From a virus: a DNA stretch of 22,877 nucleotides. Location of the stretch: the IMG/VR virus record IMGVR_UViG_3300013137_000102, positions 1-22,877 of that record. One strand, given 5' to 3'. The notes beneath the pieces are model-generated. The model was not told where the DNA came from, searched no databases, and worked only from the letters and a program-made list of their open reading frames with translations. Shown piece by piece: positions 15,279 through 22,286 of the stretch (positions are counted from its first letter, which is position 1; each line of letters begins with the position of its first letter). The position numbers were made by a program, and so were the translations under genes.

Positions 15279-15644
15279 TTATTTTTTATCTTTTTTTTCC
15301 GATTGAGCTTTTATTTTTGCTTTTGTTTGGGGATATTCTTCTGGATTTGCATTTACAACAACACGTATTTTAGCATCTGTATCTTTGCTTTTCCCATATC
15401 CAGCAGATATTTTTGTATCACTTATTTTTTCATCTTTAGGAACATCTAATGTTTGATGTAAAGAACCTTTCTTTTTTTCAAAAGCTTTTTGCATCCACTT
15501 TTTTTCTGATAAGCTGCTAGGCATTTTACCTTCTTCCAACAATTTTAAATCTTTTTCAATCTGCTTTTTTGCTTCTTCCAGTAAAGTTATTTTGTAAAGT
15601 TTTTGAACTTCTTCTTGTATGAATTTCTTAAGGTTTTCATTCAT
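15279..15644 (-). CDS. Small basic prohead-core-like protein (position of T4 gp67/gp68)
   Basis: 121 residues, very rich in Lys and Glu and predicted mostly helical; the first 45 residues form a strong amphipathic helix (VQKLYKITLLEEAKKQIEKD). The middle contains KWMQKAFEKKKGSLHQTLDV followed by PKDEKIS, a motif resembling the K-G-x-L-H-x-x-L-x-V-P-x-x-E-K-I-P segment found in many phage proteins of unknown role. The C-terminus is basic (KAQSEKKDKK). It is directly upstream of the protease gene, where T4 has the small core proteins gp67 and gp68, so a prohead-core or internal-protein role is a reasonable inference but is not shown by homology I can see. A TATTTATA element lies 28 bp upstream. 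Confidence 0.62.
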   Translation of the reverse strand: MNENLKKFIQEEVQKLYKITLLEEAKKQIEKDLKLLEEGKMPSSLSEKKWMQKAFEKKKGSLHQTLDVPKDEKISDTKISAGYGKSKDTDAKIRVVVNANPEEYPQTKAKIKAQSEKKDKK

Positions 15645-15672
15645 GACTTTAATTTTTTTTTAGTGGTTTTTA

Positions 15673-15680
15673 TATAAATA
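15673..15680 (-). promoter_or_regulatory. TATTTATA late element for the 15644-14523 operon
   Basis: Exact motif in the minus direction within AATATTTATATAAAAA, 28 bp before the ATG at 15644. It is the most upstream late element of the head-gene block. Confidence 0.55.
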
Positions 15681-15688
15681 TTAAAAAA

Positions 15689-15721
15689 TTTGATAATCGC
15701 ATTTTTTTTTACTATATTTTG
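15689..15721 (+). promoter_or_regulatory. Weak host-type promoter for the 15737 gene
   Basis: TTTG (15689-15692), a 20-bp spacer, and TATATTTTG (15713-15721), which is the TANNTTTG box with one extra T. The start codon follows 15 bp later, so the leader would be short. It is weaker evidence than the promoter at 8677. Confidence 0.4.
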
Positions 15722-15736
15722 GAAAAATAGAAACAA

Positions 15737-16246
15737 ATGAATAAAAGGACTGCAAGGGAAATAGTTGTAAAAAATGATTTTTTGAATAATAAGCAAATTA
15801 ATGTAAAAATAGGTACCGTTGAAAACAGGGATTATCCACAAACAATTTATATTAATATTAGTTTCTGGATTAAACCAAAAACTCAAAATGGAGAAAAAAA
15901 TTTGTTTGAAGGAAAATTAAAAAATATTCTTACCAATAAATTGGTGAAATTTTTGGATAATAATTCTTTTTTTCCTTATGAAAAAGAGAACATATATATC
16001 TATAATATTCCAGAAAATTTTAATTACAATAACAAATACAATTTTATTTCTTTAGAAATTTATCTACATACATTAAACATTAAATCAGAAAAAAAATACC
16101 CACTAAATGTAAAAAAGAATACTGAACTATTTGAAGAGTGCGTAAAAATTTCTAATTTTGTAGGAAATGATTTAGTGAAAATAGAAAACAGCTTTTATAT
16201 CAGAAGAAACTCAAAATCAAAAACAGATATTCCATTTGAATCTTAA
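15737..16246 (+). CDS. Unknown phage protein, likely early or middle class
   Basis: 169 residues, rich in Asn, Lys, Ile and Tyr (ENIYIYNIPENFNYNNKYN), with no signal peptide, membrane helix or domain that I recognise; it looks like a compact alpha/beta protein with a central beta sheet (TIYINISFWIKP; FISLEIYLHTL). It lies divergently from the head-gene operon and lacks a TATTTATA element; a weak host-type promoter lies just upstream. The 3' end overlaps, in another frame, the remains of an ASCH-domain gene, so the two were once overlapping neighbours. Confidence 0.6.
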   Translation: MNKRTAREIVVKNDFLNNKQINVKIGTVENRDYPQTIYINISFWIKPKTQNGEKNLFEGKLKNILTNKLVKFLDNNSFFPYEKENIYIYNIPENFNYNNKYNFISLEIYLHTLNIKSEKKYPLNVKKNTELFEECVKISNFVGNDLVKIENSFYIRRNSKSKTDIPFES

Positions 16247-16556
16247 ATCAAAATGATATGACATGATTCTTAGTGGGGAGAAAAAAAAATATAGAGAAAT
16301 AAATACTTATTGGAGTCGCAGATTTTCTAACTACATTAGAATAAAAGGAAAAAATTATCACCCAACAGATGTGGTTATTTGTTTTAGCAATGGTTATTCA
16401 AAAAACCGAAGATTTTTTTACGGAGTATAAAGAATTGTGTGTAAGAGGAGACAAAGGAGAGTGGGGACAGAACCTGAAAAAGTTTATTATGTTTTAAGAT
16501 TGGGAGATATTTTTAAAATTTATCCATTAATTCAAAATAACAAAGCCGCTAACTAG
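16227..16556 (+). pseudogene. Decayed ASCH-domain protein gene (one nonsense codon, two frameshifts)
   Basis: Pieced across three frames this stretch reads like an ASCH-fold protein of the family that usually starts MKxxHLxLKxxWFDMILSGEK. Segment 1 (about 16230-16421): IFHLNLKSK, then TGA where the family has Trp, then YDMILSGEKKKYREINTYW and, later, VVICFSNGYSKN. Segment 2 (16420-16464): TEYKELCVRGDKGEW. Segment 3 (16467-16553): TEPEKVYYVLRLGDIFKIYP, stop at 16554. The first frame change falls at a run of seven T (16413-16419), the second at GGGG (16463-16466). The longest intact start, ATG 16263, gives only 55 codons. ASCH proteins are RNA-binding-like folds of mostly unknown role. The lesions could be real decay or homopolymer errors in assembly. 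Confidence 0.65.
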
Positions 16557-16571
16557 CGGCTTTGTTATTTT
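16534..16571. terminator. Bidirectional terminator (18-bp palindrome)
   Basis: AAATAACAAAGCCGCTA (16535-16551) and its exact complement (16554-16570) surround a two-base centre, extending one further A-T pair. The GC-rich core is flanked by A/T on both sides, so it can end transcripts from both the ASCH remnant (plus) and the 16570-17382 gene (minus), whose stop codon lies inside it. Confidence 0.85.
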
Positions 16572-17382
16572 ACATGTTCTTTAAATTATTTTTGAGTTCA
16601 GAATATGATATAATAAAATCATCTGCACTGAACGAATCATAAGGGTGTTGGACGCTTAATTTTTCCTTAAACCCTTCCAAAATCTTCACCCTTTCGACTT
16701 GATTAGACTCCTTTAATAATCCATCAATAAGCTCAAGATTTTCTTTTCTTAAATCTTCAATGTGGTTTATTTTTTTATTATCATCTGACATCAACATCCC
16801 AAGAACCTTTTTTTCTTCCTCGTTTAAATGAGAATATCTTTCATTAAAATTATTGACTGCTAATTTGGTGATATATTGCCAATTTTTCAAGTCTGGATTA
16901 TCAACTTTTTCTTTTGATGTTTCTTCAGAAACAACAGTCTTAGTCAAATGTTCTAAAAGATATTCATAAGCTTCTTGTTCAGCCTCCATGTTAGAAAAAT
17001 TAGGCTTTGTAACAGATTCTATTAACGTGTGAATACTATTAAATAATTTATCTTTCTTCCCCCCATTTGATTCAACATGACTGTTTTCTAATAAAGTGAT
17101 TCTTATTTTTTTATTTTCATTAATAACATCTTGCCACTTTATTCCTTTTAATATACTTAAATTCTGGCTTATAAATCTTTCAGCCAATCTTTCTTTGGCA
17201 AAAGGTTTACTATCTTCAAAATTTTTAAATACATAGTGCTGTTTTAATAAGGTTGGGCTTTTTTTTACCATTTCAGTAAATAATTTAAGGGAATTGATAG
17301 TACTTTCTTTAATCGCTTCTTGTGTGGAAAGTCTTGTAATAGAATCTCTTATTACCCCAAAATTTAAAGTTATTTCCTTCAT
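16570..17382 (-). CDS. Unknown, mostly helical late protein
   Basis: 270 residues, charged and predicted almost all-helical, without membrane segments, signal peptide or a motif I can assign. The first 60 residues (DSITRLSTQEAIKESTINSL and following) and the C-terminal 70 (DLRKENLELIDGLLKESNQV, then VKILEGFKEK) look like helical bundle segments. It is divergent from the vWA gene. A TATTTATA element lies 16 bp upstream, placing it with the late structural class, so a virion, prohead-core or assembly function is possible; there is no direct support for a specific role. It ends in a bidirectional terminator. Confidence 0.62.
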   Translation of the reverse strand: MKEITLNFGVIRDSITRLSTQEAIKESTINSLKLFTEMVKKSPTLLKQHYVFKNFEDSKPFAKERLAERFISQNLSILKGIKWQDVINENKKIRITLLENSHVESNGGKKDKLFNSIHTLIESVTKPNFSNMEAEQEAYEYLLEHLTKTVVSEETSKEKVDNPDLKNWQYITKLAVNNFNERYSHLNEEEKKVLGMLMSDDNKKINHIEDLRKENLELIDGLLKESNQVERVKILEGFKEKLSVQHPYDSFSADDFIISYSELKNNLKNM

Positions 17383-17398
17383 TTTGATAAAGTTTTAA

Positions 17399-17406
17399 TA
17401 TAAATA
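17399..17406 (-). promoter_or_regulatory. TATTTATA late element for the 270-residue protein
   Basis: Exact motif in the minus direction within TGTATATTTATATTAAAA, 16 bp before the ATG at 17382. Confidence 0.55.
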
Positions 17407-17438
17407 TACAAAAATTATGACTTTTCACAAAATCTTCT

Positions 17439-17446
17439 TATATTTG
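17439..17446 (+). promoter_or_regulatory. Host-type -7 box for the vWA gene
   Basis: TATATTTG matches the Bacteroidetes TANNTTTG -7 consensus exactly, 33 bp before the ATG at 17480. The -33 region is poor (TTATG about 19 bp upstream), so a weak or activator-dependent promoter is likely. Confidence 0.5.
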
Positions 17447-17479
17447 CCAAGCAAACATGTTTAACTAAAAATTTTGTAT

Positions 17480-19783
17480 ATGGTAAAGTTTATAAAAATC
17501 AAAGACGAACTCTTCCTGATTAATCAAAAAATAAAAAAAGAAACAGTTCAAGTAAAAACAGTCGTAGTGAATACGCATCACATATTTATTGTTGACTGTT
17601 CTGGCTCAATGTATAGTGAGCTTCCACAAATCAGAAAAGATTTGTATAATAAAATTTCAACAGATTTAAAACCTGAAGATTCTCTAACTATTATATGGTT
17701 TTCTGGGAGAAAACAATGTGGTGTTATCCTTGAAGACTATCATATAAAAAGCAATTTAAGCTTAAGTAAAGTAAAAGAATTGGTTGACAGATATTTGGTT
17801 ACTGTCGGCCTAACAGCATTTAAAGACCCATTTGAAGAAGTAAAAGCTGTTATTGAAAGAGTAATACAAAATAAACCAAATACAGTTCATTCTTTATTTT
17901 TTATAACTGATGGTTATGACAATCAGTATTCTACAAAAGAAATTCTGGGTGCAGTTAATGCTGTAAAAGAACAACTTTCCAGTTCTATTGTTGTTGAATA
18001 TGGTTGGTATTGCAATAGAGAGTTGCTTGCTAAAATGGCTTGTGAAATGGGCGGAGTTCATATTTTTAGCGAACACTTTCAGGATTATGAACCATATATT
18101 CAAAAAGAATTTAACAGTCAAAAAGTTTCTAAAAGAAAATATGTTAAATTAGAAGGCGAAGCAAGTTTTGGTAATGTATTTAATATTACACAAGATGGCG
18201 AAGTTATTAATTTTGCCACAAATGATAAAAATGAAGTTTTTGTTAACGAAGATGATAAATGCTTTTATTATTTTTCAAAAAATTCAGTAGGTTCAGAAAT
18301 AAAATTAAATATGCTGAATGAATCTTTAAGAAGTAAACCAGATGCAGAAAAAGACCAGTTTATGACTGCACTTTATGCTGCACTATTCAGCTTCAGTAGA
18401 ATCAGCGATTTTAATAAAGTATCAGAAGTTCTTAAATTTATTGGAGATGCCAGATTTATTATCAAAAAAGCAAATACATTTGGCACACAAAAAATCAATG
18501 AACTTGAAGCTGAATTTTTACATGCTGTAAAGGATAAAGCGGTAAGATTTATCGAAGGTTATAATCCAGATTTGGAACCAGCCGAAGATGCATATTGTGT
18601 TCTTAATATGATTGAAGACCTTATGGAAGATGAAGAAAATTTATGGTATCCAAACCATGAAGCATTCAAATATAAAAGAATTGGTGCCAAGGCAGTTATA
18701 AAAACAGGCATAACAGACAAAGACAAGGAAGACTTGGAGAAGTTATTAAAGGAAGGAAAGGTAAATGAATTAAAAGACAAGGTGAATGAGGTTTCTAAAA
18801 AAGAAGGAGAATTGACATTTGAATACGAAGACGAAGACATGGGTTATTCTATTACCGACCTGGTTTGGAATGAAAAAAGAGCCAACCTTTCAGTTCAAGT
18901 AAGGTATCCAGGACAAGTGGTATTACCTGATAATAAATTTTCCAATCTTCCCAAAGTCTTTAAAACTGGAAAATTCAGAAATTACACCCTTATTAAAGAC
19001 GGCGTAGTTCACACATACAGACTTCCCGTAAGTCTTTCAAAAAACACTTTTCAAAACCTTCAGAACAATGGTCTTTTAAAAGGTGAAGTTTACAAAGACG
19101 GAAAAATTTATGTTTTAGATTTTTCTAACCTGCCAGTTATTAATCGTTTGATGGTTGATACAATGTCAGCTGAACAATTATTTAAAAATGAATATGAATT
19201 GCTTAAATTGAAGGCTAATAACACCGTATTTAATCATTACAGAAAATCTGTTGTTGGAAAAGGTAACTTTGACTTTATTGAACAGTATGGAGAAGATGCT
19301 GCAAATTGGTTAAAGGAACTTGGAATTACTTCTTATGGATTTAATCCCCCAAGTACTCTCGAAAAAACTGGTGAAGAAATTTTTGTAAATTCTCTCCAGG
19401 TTAAAATTGGCGGATTAACTCTTATGACTGCAGAAAAAGATTTTCAAAAAGTTCTTGAGAAATACAAGAAAGGTGAAACTTTAACCGCAAGAGAAGCTCT
19501 GTTAAAACCAGCCATTGAAGAATTCGAAACATTCATGAAATCTATGAAGGATATTAATGATAAAAAACTCATTGAATCATGGATTGATAAGAAATCAAAA
19601 CTTTTCAGAAAGACAAAAAAACATCTGATGAATGAAATTTCTAAAAGCAAATTCTTATGTATTGTTGGGAAATCATGGTTCAAAGAATTTAAGAGCAGGG
19701 ATGAAAAAGAAATGACTCTTAAACTTGATGGCCAGAACATCAAATTTGAAATTGATGACAAAATGCAAAAGATAACTCTGTGA
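17480..19783 (+). CDS. Large von Willebrand factor A (MIDAS) domain protein
   Basis: 767 residues from the ATG at 17480; a TTG two codons earlier is in frame but less likely. The N-terminal third is a vWA domain: HHIFIVDCSGSMYSEL has the metal-binding D-x-S-x-S at 39-43, GLTAFKDP gives the MIDAS Thr at about 112, and FFITDGYDNQ the second Asp at about 144. All MIDAS residues are present, so metal-dependent protein binding is expected. The remaining 540 residues show no domain I can name; they include acidic helical stretches (DLMEDEENLWYP) and a Lys/Glu-rich segment around 415-450. It is cytosolic, with no signal peptide. It has a host-like -7 box and no TATTTATA element, suggesting early or middle expression. 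It is followed by a hairpin-rich 190-bp gap. Possible roles are host takeover or counter-defence; this is a guess. Confidence 0.82.
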   Translation: MVKFIKIKDELFLINQKIKKETVQVKTVVVNTHHIFIVDCSGSMYSELPQIRKDLYNKISTDLKPEDSLTIIWFSGRKQCGVILEDYHIKSNLSLSKVKELVDRYLVTVGLTAFKDPFEEVKAVIERVIQNKPNTVHSLFFITDGYDNQYSTKEILGAVNAVKEQLSSSIVVEYGWYCNRELLAKMACEMGGVHIFSEHFQDYEPYIQKEFNSQKVSKRKYVKLEGEASFGNVFNITQDGEVINFATNDKNEVFVNEDDKCFYYFSKNSVGSEIKLNMLNESLRSKPDAEKDQFMTALYAALFSFSRISDFNKVSEVLKFIGDARFIIKKANTFGTQKINELEAEFLHAVKDKAVRFIEGYNPDLEPAEDAYCVLNMIEDLMEDEENLWYPNHEAFKYKRIGAKAVIKTGITDKDKEDLEKLLKEGKVNELKDKVNEVSKKEGELTFEYEDEDMGYSITDLVWNEKRANLSVQVRYPGQVVLPDNKFSNLPKVFKTGKFRNYTLIKDGVVHTYRLPVSLSKNTFQNLQNNGLLKGEVYKDGKIYVLDFSNLPVINRLMVDTMSAEQLFKNEYELLKLKANNTVFNHYRKSVVGKGNFDFIEQYGEDAANWLKELGITSYGFNPPSTLEKTGEEIFVNSLQVKIGGLTLMTAEKDFQKVLEKYKKGETLTAREALLKPAIEEFETFMKSMKDINDKKLIESWIDKKSKLFRKTKKHLMNEISKSKFLCIVGKSWFKEFKSRDEKEMTLKLDGQNIKFEIDDKMQKITL

Positions 19784-19789
19784 ACGCTC

Positions 19790-19815
19790 CCATTCACGCC
19801 AAAGGCGATGAATGG
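19790..19815 (+). repeat. Long hairpin just after the vWA stop
   Basis: CCATTCACGCC (19790-19800) pairs with GGCGATGAATGG (19804-19815) around AAA, an 11-bp stem with one bulged base. It starts the GC-richer block 19784-19920, which contains three further small hairpins. It may be an mRNA 3' structure, part of a small RNA, or a mobile-element end. Confidence 0.55.
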
Positions 19816-19862
19816 ACTTCTACGCTGCAAACACAACCTAATGGTTCACTTTGTGCAACGAT

Positions 19863-19890
19863 GGGCTTGTTCCTAAGCCCGAATCTTTTT
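19863..19890 (+). terminator. Likely terminator of the vWA transcript
   Basis: GGGCTT (19863-19868) pairs with AAGCCC (19875-19880), followed after GAATC by a run of six T. The stem is short and the T run is offset by five bases, so efficiency may be partial; the stronger hairpin at 19941-19975 would catch readthrough. Confidence 0.5.
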
Positions 19891-19940
19891 TATCCCATCC
19901 GCACTTCGTGACGAATAGGCTTTCTTGGCGAAAACTTTAT

Positions 19941-19975
19941 AAAAAAAGAAAGCCCTGAATTTCGGGGCTTTTTTA
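19941..19975. terminator. Bidirectional terminator between vWA and ADP-ribosylglycohydrolase genes
   Basis: AAAGCCC (19949-19955) pairs with GGGCTTT (19965-19971) around a 9-nt loop, with seven A before and a T-rich tail after. It serves the minus-strand glycohydrolase, whose stop is at 19979-19977, and plus-strand readthrough from the vWA gene. Confidence 0.85.
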
Positions 19976-19976
19976 T

Positions 19977-20756
19977 TTATATCTTTTCAATAGTATCGTA
20001 GAACTGCATTAAGATTGGATAGAATTCTGTATCCTTAGTGATTATTTCAAAAACCTTGGAGGACAACTTCTGGGGTACGTCTTTATAATATGCTTCCGCA
20101 ATAGAGCCAGCCATTACAGCAATTGTATCACTATCTCCGCCAATAGAAATAGCCTTTCTTATACAATCTTCAAAATTTTCAGATTCTAAAAAAGCGATTA
20201 TAGATTCTGGAACAGATTTTTGACAAGAAACGTGAAAAACATAATCTGGCCTTATCTCATTCAGTGTTCTGTTTAGATTATATTCAAAAGTATTTGTAAT
20301 ATAATCTTTTATTTCTTCTTTGGTTTTTCCAGTCCTTGCTAAAAAAATAGCACTCGCAATTGCTTTAGCACCTTTTATTCCTTCTGAATGGTTATGAGTA
20401 ACCTCTGCAGTTTTTTCAGCTTCAATTAACACTTCTTCTAAAGTATTACATAACCAGCCAATTGAACTTACACGCATTGCCGAGCCATTTCCCCAGCTGT
20501 TATATGGCAACATACTGTCTCCATCCACCCACTGGACAAAACTTCTCCCAAAACCAGCTAAAAGGTGTTTTTTTGCATACTCTTTATAGGTTTTAGCATA
20601 ATCCTTTTTATTCATAAAAGCATCCGCTACCGCAATAGTAAGAATAGTGCCATCCGTAAATCTTGATTTCTCATTGAATAATGGAAAATCAGTCCTTTTA
20701 CAATTATGAAATTCGTAATACGACCCTATTACGTCTCCAACTATAGCTCCAAACAT
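19977..20756 (-). CDS. ADP-ribosylglycohydrolase (DraG/ARH family) with an altered TDD motif
   Basis: 259 residues, the full length of the compact family. Family signatures are in order: GAIVGDVIGSYYEF (3-16), RFTDGTIL (32-39), LPYNSWGNGSAMRVSSIGW (85-103), THNHSEGIKGAKA (122-134) and SIGGDSDTIAVMAGSIAEAYY (206-226), the last carrying Asp210, Asp212 and Thr213 that bind the two metal ions. The enzyme family removes ADP-ribose from proteins or nucleic acids, or hydrolyses related compounds, in the cytosol. Odd point: the usual F-T-D-D-T is F-T-D-G-T here, so the second metal-site Asp is replaced by Gly36, a single-base change from GAC to GGC. Activity may be reduced or altered. It lies 40 bp after the glycosyltransferase gene, probably in one operon. 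Confidence 0.88.
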   Translation of the reverse strand: MFGAIVGDVIGSYYEFHNCKRTDFPLFNEKSRFTDGTILTIAVADAFMNKKDYAKTYKEYAKKHLLAGFGRSFVQWVDGDSMLPYNSWGNGSAMRVSSIGWLCNTLEEVLIEAEKTAEVTHNHSEGIKGAKAIASAIFLARTGKTKEEIKDYITNTFEYNLNRTLNEIRPDYVFHVSCQKSVPESIIAFLESENFEDCIRKAISIGGDSDTIAVMAGSIAEAYYKDVPQKLSSKVFEIITKDTEFYPILMQFYDTIEKI

Positions 20757-20796
20757 AATCTTTTTTATTTTGTTATACGAGAAAAACCAAGAAATG

Positions 20797-22224
20797 TTAG
20801 TGAGAGTGGTTAATAGTTTTTTGAGCGGCTCTTTGAAGAGTTTCTTTTATAGATTCAGTTTGTTGAATTCCATTAATTGGGGTAGCTTGTGAATTTATAT
20901 TAAAGATATTGCTTATTGGTTGTGGATTATTCATTATAAATCTTTTTTTTGAATATTCTTCCAATGCTCCACTTTCTTTTTCTTGAATTATTTTTTTATA
21001 GAAATCAACACGTTCTTTAGTTACATTTTTTAATTCGTATTTATCTTTAACAAATTCATGAAGGTTATTTGCCAATTTCTCTCTTAAATCAGGATTTACA
21101 ATTAATTCTTTCATTGCTCTAAACCAACCTTTTTTATTGTCGGATATTAATATTCCATTTTCTCCATCTTTTAAAAGCTGTTTATAAATTCCAAAGTTTT
21201 GTGCGATAAGCGCTTTTTTTTTCATACCAGCTTCAATAATTTTTAATTCTGATTTAACTTCATTAAACATATGAACTCTTCTGGAGATAGTGCCTTTTTT
21301 ATCTTTTACCATTTCAGTTTCATCTAGCGGTGCTAAACAAACATCACAGTAATCATAGTGTCTTCCGTATTGTGTTAAAGGGAGAGTCCATCTTCTAACA
21401 TAGTTTTCTAAATCAAACCCAGGAAAATCATCTTTTTTGATTCTTTTTAAATACTCAATATAATCTTTATTTTTAATTAAAGAAAAATCACTTGTAAATA
21501 TGGATTCAAACTTATTCCAAACACTTTCGTGCGGTTGAATAACTCTTGTGTTGGTTGATTTATCTGGTCTGATTTCTGTAATTGTTCCCCTAATATCAAA
21601 ACCACAAAGAACAAATTGATATTTATCCTGTAAATCTTGTGAAGAATTTAATTTCTGAATAGATTCTTTCATTAAAAGCAAATCATGTAAATGAGATGAA
21701 CCCCCAATCCAAGCAATTCTGCATTTTCCCGATTTGTTTTCTTGAGTTTCGGACTTCCACATCTTATGTGTCATATTAAGTGCATTAGGAATAACATGAA
21801 CATATGGATTGTTTTTTTGAATATATTTCTTAAAAATATCTGTAGTTGTTGTAACGCAATCTACATGTTTAATGTTGCTTAAGATTTTTTCAGAAAGATT
21901 ATCATTTTTCACAACCTCATAAAGTGGATGTGTCGTTGCTGGCTCCCAATAATCATCAATATCCATTATTAAGATGGTGCCATTTTTTCTTAATTGTGAA
22001 GATAATTCAGGAAATTTTGTATAGTCTCCAAATTGTCTGTGAAAATGAATTATATCAAATTTAGATAAATAATTGATGTTATTATAATCTATGTCAATAC
22101 CTATTTCTATTTCAACTTCGTTTCCGAAATAAGTTTGCATTGATTGAGATGGCCAAATAGTACGAAAATGTCCAACACCTTGAGTGTCGCTTGGTACCAT
22201 TAAAATACGAGGTTTTCTATCCAT
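20797..22224 (-). CDS. GT-B glycosyltransferase (GT4-like)
   Basis: 475 residues. The N-terminal Rossmann-like half starts RILMVPSDTQGVGHFRTIWP (6-25), with the G-V-G-x-F-R loop, and includes IMDIDDYWEP (86-95) and HVIPNALN (143-150). The C-terminal half begins CRIAWIGGSSHLHDL (168-182) and has the donor-binding segment FNEVKSELKIIEAG (320-333), in which the conserved Lys and the final Glu331 fit the E-x7-E type region of retaining GT4 enzymes, then ENGILISD (355-362). The last 60 residues are Asn/Gln-rich and probably flexible. It is cytosolic, with no membrane segment. Donor and acceptor are unknown; phage enzymes of this type modify phage DNA, virion proteins or host surface sugars. A 9-bp inverted repeat ends directly at its start codon. 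Confidence 0.85.
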   Translation of the reverse strand: MDRKPRILMVPSDTQGVGHFRTIWPSQSMQTYFGNEVEIEIGIDIDYNNINYLSKFDIIHFHRQFGDYTKFPELSSQLRKNGTILIMDIDDYWEPATTHPLYEVVKNDNLSEKILSNIKHVDCVTTTTDIFKKYIQKNNPYVHVIPNALNMTHKMWKSETQENKSGKCRIAWIGGSSHLHDLLLMKESIQKLNSSQDLQDKYQFVLCGFDIRGTITEIRPDKSTNTRVIQPHESVWNKFESIFTSDFSLIKNKDYIEYLKRIKKDDFPGFDLENYVRRWTLPLTQYGRHYDYCDVCLAPLDETEMVKDKKGTISRRVHMFNEVKSELKIIEAGMKKKALIAQNFGIYKQLLKDGENGILISDNKKGWFRAMKELIVNPDLREKLANNLHEFVKDKYELKNVTKERVDFYKKIIQEKESGALEEYSKKRFIMNNPQPISNIFNINSQATPINGIQQTESIKETLQRAAQKTINHSH

Positions 22225-22260
22225 GATTCTATAAGTTATAATTTAACTAAATATAGAATC
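22225..22260 (-). promoter_or_regulatory. Inverted repeat abutting the glycosyltransferase start codon
   Basis: GATTCTATA (22225-22233) and TATAGAATC (22252-22260) are exact inverted repeats with an 18-bp spacer; the minus-strand arm ends in GAATC directly before ATG. The spacer contains a TATATTTA-like sequence. It could be an operator for a dimeric regulator, or an RNA stem controlling access to the start codon. Nothing else is visible in 22261-22286. Confidence 0.5.
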
Positions 22261-22286
22261 GTGGACAGATAAAATAAATGGTTTTT

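Noticed and set aside
15641-15886. Minus-strand open frame opposite the start of the 15737 gene
   Set aside because: It is AT-rich antisense sequence overlapping the late element and the beginning of a better-supported plus gene; its product has no protein-like pattern.
17474-17479. TTG as the start of the vWA gene
   Set aside because: The ATG two codons later gives a normal start and a vWA N-terminus (MVKFIKIKDELF) without needing a rare start codon.
19444-19836. Minus-strand 130-codon frame at the end of the vWA gene
   Set aside because: It is antisense to the vWA coding sequence and starts within the hairpin block; no motif.
19784-19891. TGA read as Trp (recoded genetic code), which would extend the vWA protein by 36 codons
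   Set aside because: Only one gene ends in TGA, Trp is encoded by TGG throughout, no core gene has an internal TGA, and the extension runs through terminator-like hairpins. The only other in-frame TGA is in a gene that also carries two frameshifts.
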